A stretch of DNA of 64,000 bases. It comes from Paraburkholderia phytofirmans OLGA172. Lineage in GTDB: Bacteria; Pseudomonadota; Gammaproteobacteria; Burkholderiales; Burkholderiaceae. Below, piece after piece: positions 1-6,695 of the stretch; within the stretch, counting starts at the first letter, position 1, and the number at the start of each line of letters is the position of its first letter. Location: contig NZ_CP014578.1 of NCBI RefSeq assembly GCF_001634365.1, positions 1,984,001-2,048,000 on the forward strand. Reading direction: 5' to 3'. The position numbers and the translations under genes are program-made. The notes under the pieces were generated by a model. It was given only the letters and a program-made list of their open reading frames with translations. It was not told where the DNA came from and searched no databases.

Positions 1-140
1 TGCTCGCTAATCATGATGAAACGGTCGCCCGGCGGAATCCCGAGTCCCTCCACGAGCGAGCGGTTCAGCGAATTACCAATGGCTTTCTTCTGATCCTTCG
101 AGAATCGACCGGCGGGAATGTGGGCGTGAAAAACGGGCAT
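1..140 (-). CDS. Tautomerase-family protein, N-terminal part
   Basis: The first 46 codons of a gene that runs off the left edge. The protein opens Met-Pro-Val-Phe, so processing would expose the N-terminal proline that is the catalytic base of 4-oxalocrotonate tautomerase-like enzymes. The following segment, ending GDRFIMISE, fits the longer tautomerase subfamily. A GGAGA ribosome site precedes the ATG at 138-140. It is transcribed away from the hydrolase at 261, with a putative MarR box between them, so it probably belongs to the same catabolic island. Substrate unknown. Confidence 0.75.
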   Translation of the reverse strand, partial: MPVFHAHIPAGRFSKDQKKAIGNSLNRSLVEGLGIPPGDRFIMISE

Positions 141-187
141 GATGTCTCCGTGAAGTGAGGCTTCGTGTTTACCACGAGCGCAAAAAT

Positions 188-204
188 AAGTTGATATGCG
201 CATA
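188..204 (+). promoter_or_regulatory. Putative MarR operator, copy 1
   Basis: The 17-mer AAGTTGATATGCGCATA contains the perfect 10-bp palindrome TATGCGCATA (195-204). It lies in the divergent region between the tautomerase and the hydrolase at 261. Close relatives occur at 1069-1085 and, inverted, at 1685-1701. All three flank genes next to the MarR regulator at 1121, which is the likely binder (inference). Confidence 0.5.
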
Positions 205-260
205 ATAGGTGCCATCGCGGTACTTGGCAAGATTCAGATTCGCTGCACTAGGAGGGGCAA

Positions 261-1070
261 ATGTCAGTCGTCACATCAGCAAGCAAAACAAGCCGGACAC
301 CGCTTTCTTTGGTGTTCGTGCATGGTTTTCTCGACAATCGTACGGTTTGGTCGCCGCTCATAGAGCAGCTCGAATCAACCTCGTATGTGCACTACACGCT
401 CGATTTGCGAGGAGCGGGCTCGTTGCGGGAGGATGGTGGTCCCTACACCCTGGCACAGGCAGCGGCCGACGTTCAGCGCCTGATCGAGAAACACCAAATG
501 GAGCGGGTGGTGCTTGTCGGGCACAGCATGGGTGGCCAGATCGCCGAACTGGCTGCCATGAAGTTCCCTGAGCGCGTCGCCGCGCTAGTGCTTCTGACGC
601 CGGTCTCGTTGGCTGGGAGTCAGTTGCCTCCTGAAGCGGTGTCGTTCCTGCGTACTTCAGGCGGTAATTCGGCCGCGCAGCGAGAGATTCGGAGGCACTT
701 TTCGCGCAATCTCCCGGAGCAGGAAATCGAACGTCTGGTTCGCGAGGAGGTTCTGATGGGCGTTGCGGCGGTAGAAGGATACTTTGACGCGTTCAGTGGC
801 GGCGACTCCGCAGGCAATGCGCCGTGTTCCTATGCCGGCCCTGTACTCATTGCCGGAGCGCAAGAGGATCCGGTCGTGCCCATCGAAGCAGTTGCGGAGA
901 TGGCGCATACCCGCTTTCCGAACGCCAGACTGGTGCGGATCGAGCAATCGGGACATTGGCCGCACCTCGAACAACCTGGCGATACTGCGGCTGCCATTGA
1001 GGGCTTTCTCTCCGAATGCGCTTTACCGGTCCCTCAGGCGGACTCCCTGGATAGCGTCCGGTTGCAATAA
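261..1070 (+). CDS. Alpha/beta hydrolase
   Basis: A 269-residue cytoplasmic alpha/beta-fold hydrolase. VHGF (about residues 20-23) supplies the oxyanion region. The nucleophile elbow GHSMGG places Ser at residue 89, and Asp203 and His232 (in SGHWPH) complete the triad. Length is normal for the family. A strong AGGAGG site sits just before the ATG at 261, which decides the start. It is followed closely by the MarR gene at 1121 and probably hydrolyses an ester, lactone or ring-cleavage intermediate of the island's pathway. The substrate cannot be read from sequence. Confidence 0.85.
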   Translation: MSVVTSASKTSRTPLSLVFVHGFLDNRTVWSPLIEQLESTSYVHYTLDLRGAGSLREDGGPYTLAQAAADVQRLIEKHQMERVVLVGHSMGGQIAELAAMKFPERVAALVLLTPVSLAGSQLPPEAVSFLRTSGGNSAAQREIRRHFSRNLPEQEIERLVREEVLMGVAAVEGYFDAFSGGDSAGNAPCSYAGPVLIAGAQEDPVVPIEAVAEMAHTRFPNARLVRIEQSGHWPHLEQPGDTAAAIEGFLSECALPVPQADSLDSVRLQ

Positions 1071-1085
1071 GCGGATATGAGCGTA
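1069..1085 (+). promoter_or_regulatory. Putative MarR operator, copy 2
   Basis: AAGCGGATATGAGCGTA matches copy 1 at 13 of 17 positions around the GATATG-N-GC core. It lies 36 bp upstream of the marR-like gene and abuts the 1085-1107 palindrome, suggesting autoregulation combined with a second input. Confidence 0.45.
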
Positions 1086-1107
1086 TATTCCTGGTATCAG
1101 GGAATAT
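1085..1107. promoter_or_regulatory. Inverted repeat ATATTCC-N9-GGAATAT, probable TetR operator copy A
   Basis: Perfect 7-bp arms separated by 9 bp, 13 bp before the MarR start codon. The same arms recur with 8-bp spacers at 4196-4215 and 5353-5374, on either side of the TetR gene. The simplest reading is an operator of that TetR protein, which would put marR under its control. Confidence 0.55.
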
Positions 1108-1120
1108 CGAGCAGACGCTC

Positions 1121-1603
1121 ATGACACGGAACGAAGACACGCTTCCCAACATCGACGGGCTGTGCAATTGTCTCGCTGCGAGGCAGGCATCGCGCTATCT
1201 CACCGCGGTGTATGACAAGGCATTGAGTCCCGCCGACCTTCGGATCACGCAGTTTTCCATTCTTCACAAGCTCGTAAGAAGCGGATCGATCACGATGGGG
1301 GAGCTGGCCGGAGCAATAGCCATGGACCGGACCACGCTGACGTCGAATCTGAAGCCTTTGGAGCGAGACGGATTGATCGATATCGTTCCGTCCAAGGAGG
1401 ACAGACGCGCGAAGCAGGCGGCTATCACAAAGGCGGGGCTCGCCAGGTATAAAAAGGCGCTTCCCTTGTGGAGTGAAGTCCAGTCGACGTTCGAAGGTGC
1501 GTATGGCAAGTCGCCGGCCGCGCGGCTTCGGGATGCGCTCAGGGCCGTGCTGGACAGTGGTTTTGACCCGTGGGCGGACAGTGTGGCCGACGCTGACGCA
1601 TAG
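1121..1603 (+). CDS. MarR-family transcriptional regulator
   Basis: A 160-residue winged-helix regulator. The DNA-binding part runs from about residue 45 to 105: a helix-turn-helix ending in MDRTTLTSNLKPLERDGLI, then the wing with KEDRRAK. Cys15 and Cys17 (CNC) near the N-terminus are typical of one MarR branch and could sense oxidants or electrophiles, though that is inference. The gene lies between the hydrolase and the NTF2-like gene in the same orientation. Its leader carries a 17-bp MarR-type box and the ATATTCC/GGAATAT palindrome. Confidence 0.9.
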   Translation: MTRNEDTLPNIDGLCNCLAARQASRYLTAVYDKALSPADLRITQFSILHKLVRSGSITMGELAGAIAMDRTTLTSNLKPLERDGLIDIVPSKEDRRAKQAAITKAGLARYKKALPLWSEVQSTFEGAYGKSPAARLRDALRAVLDSGFDPWADSVADADA

Positions 1604-1684
1604 CAAGGTCACGGCGGCAGGAACGGATATGTCGGGCGACACCCGGCATATCATCAGATGAGTGACCAGGCTATTTTAAATTCA

Positions 1685-1701
1685 TAGGCGCATATCAACG
1701 T
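1685..1701 (-). promoter_or_regulatory. Putative MarR operator, copy 3
   Basis: On the minus strand this reads ACGTTGATATGCGCCTA, sharing GTTGATATGCGC with copy 1. It ends 18 bp before the ATG of the NTF2-like gene at 1720, where bound protein would block transcription. Confidence 0.45.
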
Positions 1702-1719
1702 ATATTCGTGGAGACGAAA

Positions 1720-2148
1720 ATGAACAACGAACACCTTGTGGAAGCCTGCAGGAAGGCATTCACCGGATTTGAAGCCAACGACAAGGCCGACTTGATCGCC
1801 GCCCTGGCGGACGATGTCCTGTTCGAATTCTCCGATTCCTTGCCGTACGGCGGAACGTACAAGGGAAAAGAAGAATTTCTGGCCTTCTGGGCGCATGTGT
1901 ACAAAGAATACGAGTATTTCAACTATGACCTGAGGGCGGTCGTTGAGTCTGACGGCTATATTTTCGTGCCCGTGGTTGCCCGCGCGAAAACCCAAACGGG
2001 TTTCTCCATGGAGAACGAACATCTTTTTCTCTTCAAGGTAAGCAACGGCAAAATCGCTTATGGCCGCATTTACGCGGATACCGCACGGGGGCGAGATGTT
2101 CTTGAAGGGCGTGAACCGCGTCGCTACCCGAAGCTTATCCTGAGCTGA
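1720..2148 (+). CDS. SnoaL/NTF2-like protein
   Basis: A 142-residue protein with the cone-shaped SnoaL/NTF2-like pattern: an N-terminal helix (EACRKAF), then DKADLIAALADDVLFEF, and a C-terminal sheet segment around LFLFKVSNGKIAYGRIY. Such proteins act as small cyclases, isomerases, dehydratases or ligand binders. The ATG at 1720 is preferred over a GTG at 1708 because GGAG lies 6 bp before it. It follows a putative MarR box and ends facing the SDR gene at 2235. Function within the pathway unknown. Confidence 0.75.
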   Translation: MNNEHLVEACRKAFTGFEANDKADLIAALADDVLFEFSDSLPYGGTYKGKEEFLAFWAHVYKEYEYFNYDLRAVVESDGYIFVPVVARAKTQTGFSMENEHLFLFKVSNGKIAYGRIYADTARGRDVLEGREPRRYPKLILS

Positions 2149-2162
2149 GAACGCGATAACGG

Positions 2163-2198
2163 TCGAAGCGTTCGCCGACGTCGCTACGAACGCTTCGA
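2163..2198. repeat. 12-bp perfect inverted repeat between convergent genes
   Basis: TCGAAGCGTTCG (2163-2174) and CGAACGCTTCGA (2187-2198) form a hairpin with a 12-nt loop between the converging ends of the NTF2-like and SDR genes. There is no T-run on either side, so intrinsic termination is not supported; transcript protection is possible. Confidence 0.6.
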
Positions 2199-2234
2199 TG
2201 GCGCCGAGCGCGCGCTTGTCATGAAAGCTGCCGA

Positions 2235-3011
2235 TCATAACGAACTCACGAGGTGTGCGCCGTCGACTGCGACGCAAGCGCCCGACATCCCCCGACCGGC
2301 GTCCGAGGCCAGCAGCAGAAGAGGGCCATCCAGATCGGTCATCTCGTTCAAGCGCCTGCTCGGGATCCTCTTGCGCAGTCGCATCCCATCTTCGCTGGCA
2401 AGAAACTCCCGGTTCAAATTGGTCGAAATGTAGCCTGGCAACAGGCTATTGACGCGAATGCCGAAGCGGGCGAACTCAAGGGCCATTGCCTTGGTGGCGT
2501 GCAGCACTCCGGCCTTTGAAATAGCGTAAGGCGCGACGCCGCCTGCAACACGCTGGCCCAGAATCGACGCGACATTGATGATGTTACCTTCCTTTCCGAC
2601 CTCGACCATCCGGCGGGCCGCTTCGGTTGCGACGAGCCAGCACCCTTTCAGGTTCGTGTCGATGACGGCGTCCCAGTCTGCCTCGGATTGTTTGAGGATC
2701 GGCCTCGCGATGGTGCGTCCTGCATTGTTGACGACGATATCCGGTACACCCACACTTGAGACGAAAAAATCGAGGCCGCGTGCGACGCTCTCGGAGCAGG
2801 TAACGTCCATCGTGGTCCAGATGGCCGTGCCGCCGTCCGCTTCGATCTGGCTGGCGAGCTCCTCCAGCTTGTCGGCGTTGCGCGCCACGATGGCCACCGT
2901 CGCGCCCGCGCGCGCCAGCAGTTGCGCGAAGTGACGCCCCAGTCCTTCGGAGGCGCCGGTAACGAGCACTCGCTTCCCGTCCAGCGCGAAGTTGACATCG
3001 GTGTTCTTCAT
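2235..3011 (-). CDS. SDR-family oxidoreductase
   Basis: A 258-residue classical short-chain dehydrogenase/reductase. The Rossmann motif TGASEGLG is at about residues 18-25, NNAG near 94, and the catalytic Tyr-x-x-x-Lys (YAISK) near 161. It should reduce or oxidise a hydroxy/keto group with NAD(P)H. The ATG overlaps the stop of the upstream frame (ATGA at 3008-3011), suggesting translational coupling to the acyl-CoA-dehydrogenase remnant in an EthD-led operon read from about 4200 downward. Substrate unknown. Confidence 0.9.
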   Translation of the reverse strand: MKNTDVNFALDGKRVLVTGASEGLGRHFAQLLARAGATVAIVARNADKLEELASQIEADGGTAIWTTMDVTCSESVARGLDFFVSSVGVPDIVVNNAGRTIARPILKQSEADWDAVIDTNLKGCWLVATEAARRMVEVGKEGNIINVASILGQRVAGGVAPYAISKAGVLHATKAMALEFARFGIRVNSLLPGYISTNLNREFLASEDGMRLRKRIPSRRLNEMTDLDGPLLLLASDAGRGMSGACVAVDGAHLVSSL

Positions 3012-3190
3012 AGGTCTTGCTCCATGCTCGTCAGAATCTTTTCACCCGTACTGCCCTGATGTTCGCCAAGCCGCTTACCAAAGACAAGGCGCTCGCGCGC
3101 ATAGGCCTGAATGAACCGGCGCGTTTTCTCTTTCAACGCCACACTTGATGGCGGAAGAAGCATGTCCAGCGAATCGTTTATCGAAGTCAT
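3008..3190 (-). pseudogene. Acyl-CoA dehydrogenase remnant with internal deletion
   Basis: The frame begins like an acyl-CoA dehydrogenase N-terminus (LPPSSVALKEKTRRFI). It then passes directly into AYARERLVFGKRLGEHQ, the YA-x-ER-x-x-FG-x-x-L-x-x-x-Q helix that normally lies about 250-300 residues later. The flavin-binding core between them is missing, so this is a fused remnant. It sits between the EthD-like gene and the SDR, overlaps the SDR start by ATGA, and implies the operon once encoded a complete dehydrogenase. The open frame extends upstream to 3358 without recognisable coding. Confidence 0.6.
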
Positions 3191-3375
3191 GAGCAACGAG
3201 GCAACTATCAGGAGTGGATTGCTTTCGCAGTGCGAACCGGAAACGCCGGACCGAACCCGGCTGCGCGTCCGGCGTGCCCGTGAGACTGATGCCGTAAGCA
3301 TGAGTTCGAGCCGTGTTCGGTCTTCACAGAAGTATCCGGCGTTCCCGCAACGCGTCAAAGGTGTCCTGACGCGTT

Positions 3376-4038
3376 TTAAGCGCGCGGTTTGATCACGACG
3401 CTTTCCCGGGTGTAGAGCCGGTTTGGCACATCGCGGTCAATGAGCCCATCAAGCGACGCCAATGCTCCGTCTTGTCGCGCCTGTTGGAGGCTGGAGAACC
3501 AGCACATATCGATTCCGTCCCACTCGGGCTCACGTCCGTCCCGATAACCCGCCAGACGGGGTGTCGACTGAACGTAACGCTGAACCGCCGGCAAAGCCGC
3601 TACGGCGCTTCCGTAATTCTCGCGCCAAAGCTGCTGAAACTCCTCCGGCGAAAGAGCGGGTGAGCGCTTGAAGAACGTGACACGCTTGATGAGTTTATCT
3701 CGCGCGGCCGCACTGTCCTTCAAGACGGATTCATCTGTCAGCACAATCCGGATCGTCGAGCGATCCACAAATTGCTCTTCGTCGCGATTGAGTTCCTCAT
3801 ACTCCTTGGTTGTCGATAAGTGCTTCAGCGCCGCACTGTCCGGGAATAGGAGTTCGACGATGCCATCGTAGATCGGAGTGTCTGTTTCAAAGGTTTCAGC
3901 TAACGGCGGATTTTGAGTGTAGCCAAGAATCCCCGGCAAGCGCTTGACGAAATTCGGATGCTCGGCACCCCAATATGATTGGTACTCCGACACACTAAGG
4001 CCGGCCTTTCGCTTGAACAACGTACACACTTTCAGCAT
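3376..4038 (-). CDS. EthD-domain protein, tandem duplicate
   Basis: A 220-residue protein made of two dimeric-barrel EthD-like repeats. The first starts LFKRKAGLSVSEYQSYW (about residues 6-22). The second starts FFKRSPALSPEEFQQLW (about 121-137). The first repeat keeps the His after the Trp (WGAEHP); the second has Asn-Tyr there, suggesting one active lobe and one structural lobe. EthD proteins accompany ether- and polyketide-degrading oxidations, but their role is poorly defined. It is probably the first gene of the minus-strand operon ending in the SDR; a candidate promoter and operator lie near 4196-4215. Confidence 0.8.
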   Translation of the reverse strand: MLKVCTLFKRKAGLSVSEYQSYWGAEHPNFVKRLPGILGYTQNPPLAETFETDTPIYDGIVELLFPDSAALKHLSTTKEYEELNRDEEQFVDRSTIRIVLTDESVLKDSAAARDKLIKRVTFFKRSPALSPEEFQQLWRENYGSAVAALPAVQRYVQSTPRLAGYRDGREPEWDGIDMCWFSSLQQARQDGALASLDGLIDRDVPNRLYTRESVVIKPRA

Positions 4039-4195
4039 CGTTTCTCTCCTTATAGAGCCTGAACGGCGACCGATATCGTTGCCGGGCGATTCGTCTTCGA
4101 AAACACCTGCAGCCGATTCGACCGTCTGGTAGTGAATAGGTCAACCCGTTGGCGCGGGTTGTGGGTGTCATGACAGACGGCACGGAATCACTATA

Positions 4196-4215
4196 TATTC
4201 CTTTTGAGAGGAATA
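4196..4215. promoter_or_regulatory. Inverted repeat TATTCC-N8-GGAATA, probable TetR operator copy B
   Basis: Second copy of the ATTCC/GGAAT palindrome. On the minus strand it lies between a TTTATT-like -35 and a TATAGT -10 (16-bp spacing) directed at the EthD-like gene. It also lies just downstream of the TetR gene end. Binding would occlude the EthD-operon promoter. Confidence 0.55.
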
Positions 4216-4430
4216 AAAGTGGTGGTTGGAAATTTCTGGTGCAAGCGTTCGGGACGCTCCCCGTCGGGCTCGCCTGAACACCCCATGTCTTGGGGCTGAC
4301 AAGGGGAAAGTATGGGATGGCGGGCTTTTTGCACCTCGGGTAAGCCCTCACGTCGTTGCATCGTTCGGGAGCGTATGTGGCTCCGGCAAGCTGAGGGGCG
4401 GGCGCGCCGCGTGCGGAAATGGATTTGCGC

Positions 4431-5291
4431 TCAGTCGTGCGGCGCAATACCGTGCATTACCAGATTGACAACGAAGTCGACATAAATCTTCTCTGCCTCG
4501 GACCGGGAGCCAGGAATCAACTCCTCGATAATGGCCTTTGCGGTGACAAAAATCTCGCTAAGACCCAGCAACGCTACGTACAGCAAACGGGGGTCAAAGT
4601 TGGTGGAAAACTCGCCTTGTTTTTGCCCGTCTTCGACGACCGCAAGCAGCCGCACATAGGCAGATTTTGTCAAGTCCAACCGGACGGTCTTTGCCCATTT
4701 CGAATCCGATGCATAGACGCGTTCGGAAATCATGGGCCAGAGATTCGGGTTCGCCACGACATAACGGGTTAGCGCCACGATACGGCTACGCATGCGGTCA
4801 GTCGGCGTTCCACCGGCAGTGCTGGCTTTGGCCATGACGACGCCGAGCCCATCGATCAGCCGTTCGAGCACGATGGTAAGCAGGCCATCGAGATCGCCGA
4901 AATAGTATCGGATTAGCTTGGGGTCGATCGACGCTTTCGCGGCAATGAGGTTCTGCGTCAACTCCGCCGGTCTGTATTTTTTCAAAAGGGCAGTGGTCGT
5001 TGCAATGATCTTTTCCTGTCCGACGTTCGGATCGAGCGCGGATGGACGACCTTTGCGGCGCCTCGGTGCGACCACAGTTTCAGCCGTATTCGTAAGAGGA
5101 GGATTTTTCACGGATCTGAATTTGGATGGTGTTAGGCGCACGGCGCGCGTTACCTCGAGATCCCCACCTGCGTGCGGATCTGTAAGAGCATTGTGAATTC
5201 GAGAGATCTTAACTGGCGAACCCTGGCGACGCAACGTCGGCCGGGGCAATGCGTTGCTCCGGTGCGGGCCGCGCGCCGGCGCCGAATCCAA
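4431..5291 (-). CDS. TetR/AcrR-family transcriptional regulator
   Basis: A TetR-type regulator. The helix-turn-helix (LTQNLIAAKASIDPKLIRYYF) is preceded by a basic RRRKGRPSA tail, and a C-terminal ligand domain follows. The longest frame is 286 residues, but the first 60-80 residues are Arg/Pro-rich and unlike the family. A GTG at 5111 (VKNPPL) may be the true start, giving about 226 residues. Matching palindromes lie on both sides (4196-4215 and 5353-5374), with a third in front of marR. It is probably the repressor of the EthD-SDR operon and of its own promoter. Inducer unknown. Confidence 0.85.
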   Translation of the reverse strand: MDSAPARGPHRSNALPRPTLRRQGSPVKISRIHNALTDPHAGGDLEVTRAVRLTPSKFRSVKNPPLTNTAETVVAPRRRKGRPSALDPNVGQEKIIATTTALLKKYRPAELTQNLIAAKASIDPKLIRYYFGDLDGLLTIVLERLIDGLGVVMAKASTAGGTPTDRMRSRIVALTRYVVANPNLWPMISERVYASDSKWAKTVRLDLTKSAYVRLLAVVEDGQKQGEFSTNFDPRLLYVALLGLSEIFVTAKAIIEELIPGSRSEAEKIYVDFVVNLVMHGIAPHD

Positions 5292-5352
5292 AGGTTTGCC
5301 CCAACGCGCCGATCGGCTGCCCGTCGTGCGATCCGCGTATCGACATAGGGAT

Positions 5353-5374
5353 AAATTCCTATATCGAGGAATTT
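5353..5374. promoter_or_regulatory. Inverted repeat AAATTCC-N8-GGAATTT, probable TetR operator copy C
   Basis: Perfect 7-bp arms with an 8-bp spacer, 62 bp upstream of the longest TetR frame and directly beside a plus-strand promoter at 5377. It is positioned to control the divergent tetR and hydrolase-ligase-MFS transcripts together. Confidence 0.6.
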
Positions 5375-5376
5375 CG

Positions 5377-5406
5377 TTGACATTCGACTTTGACGGCGAC
5401 TAACAT
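5377..5406 (+). promoter_or_regulatory. Sigma70-like promoter for the 5692 operon
   Basis: TTGACA (5377-5382) and TAACAT (5401-5406) with an 18-bp spacer, immediately next to the palindrome at 5353-5374. It points to the hydrolase at 5692 and has a leader of roughly 280 nt. Confidence 0.45.
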
Positions 5407-5691
5407 CATTCAAACGAAATGACCGAGCTCCTGGAGAGCGATTCGAACGATTGAGCCTGGGCAGCAGTGGGCGGCCCCGGTGACGGGTGACGGGTGACGC
5501 GAGTTCGCGCATCAGCCGCCGACAGCGCCGGGCAGTTCACGATGGCGAGGGAAGGGGTGGGACGACGGATCGCTTCAGGACGGGCATTTCGGAATGCAAA
5601 TTATTATGATGAAAGCGCGGTTGCTTGAATGCGAACCGGCATCGCTCAATTTCCAACGGATGTTCTCTGCAAACCCAATAAAGGAACGCTC

Positions 5692-6579
5692 ATGCGACAA
5701 GACATCGAATTCAAGACGGAAGACGGCACCACGCTCCGAGGCTGGATGTACATGCGTGATCTGCCGAATAAAGTGCCGGTCATCGTCATGGTGCACGGAT
5801 TTTCCGGCACGATCACGTCTTTGACTCAATATGCCGAGGCCTTCTGCGAGGCAGGCTTTGCCGTGCTTCTTTATGACCACCGCGGTTTCGGTCGCAGCGC
5901 CGGTAAGGTGAGGCAGCATATCGATCCCTATCAGCAGATCGCGGATTTCCGTGACGCCATCACCTTCGCTCAGATGCAGTCTGGCGTCGATCCCGACCGC
6001 GTGGGCATCTGGGGATCGAGTTATGCCGGCGGCCACGTTCTGTATATCGGCGCGTCCGACCGGCGGGTTAAGTGCGTCGTAAGCCAGATCCCTTTCGTGA
6101 GCGGACATGCCACCGCCGGGCGCCTTTTCAGGCCCGATCAATTGTCGGCGTGGAGAAAGCGTTTCAGCGCGGAACGACGCGCCATAGGATTGGGGGCGCC
6201 ACACACGGTGATTCCCGTCTTCGCGACGAACGGCGACGAACCGTGCGCGCTGCCGCCGCCAGTCACGGACGATTTTATCGAGGTTAGCCGGCAAGAAGAG
6301 GGTTGGCTAAACGAGGTGACCGTCAGATCGCTGGAATTTCTGACCGAATACGAACCCGGTGCCATGGCGCGATTTATCAGTCCCACGCCGTTGCTGATGA
6401 TCGTGGCGCGCCATGATCGCGTTGCGGCGCCCGAACTGGCATTGGCCGTCTATAACGAAGCGCTTGAACCCAAGCGCGTCCTGATTCACGGTGGTGGTCA
6501 CTTCGGTACCTACACGATGCAATTCGACGAAACGAGCGGAGCTGCGATCGAGTGGTTCAGGGAACATCTGCAGGCGTAG
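5692..6579 (+). CDS. Alpha/beta hydrolase, dienelactone-hydrolase/peptidase-like
   Basis: A 295-residue hydrolase with VHGFSG (about 35-40), a nucleophile elbow WGSSYAGG (Ser110), an acid in ARHDRV, and the catalytic His in GGGHFG near the C-terminus. The ATG at 5692 is chosen because AAAGGA lies 8 bp upstream; an in-frame ATG at 5629 has no such site. The N-terminal FKTEDGTTLRGW is typical of hydrolases related to bacterial prolyl-peptidase and acetyl-xylan-esterase-like folds. It begins a co-oriented run with the acyl-CoA ligase, MFS permease and porin. Substrate unknown. Confidence 0.8.
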   Translation: MRQDIEFKTEDGTTLRGWMYMRDLPNKVPVIVMVHGFSGTITSLTQYAEAFCEAGFAVLLYDHRGFGRSAGKVRQHIDPYQQIADFRDAITFAQMQSGVDPDRVGIWGSSYAGGHVLYIGASDRRVKCVVSQIPFVSGHATAGRLFRPDQLSAWRKRFSAERRAIGLGAPHTVIPVFATNGDEPCALPPPVTDDFIEVSRQEEGWLNEVTVRSLEFLTEYEPGAMARFISPTPLLMIVARHDRVAAPELALAVYNEALEPKRVLIHGGGHFGTYTMQFDETSGAAIEWFREHLQA

Positions 6580-6695
6580 AAGCGGCTTCGGTGACACTAC
6601 CGGGTCTCCGGGCGCCGATTGTGCGCGAGTGATCTCCACGATCTTGTGGGCGCACTCGCGCGATTCTATGCTCCATTTCGAGGACCGACATTCAA

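Noticed and set aside
2163..2198. The 12-bp hairpin as an intrinsic terminator
   Set aside because: No T-run follows on either strand.
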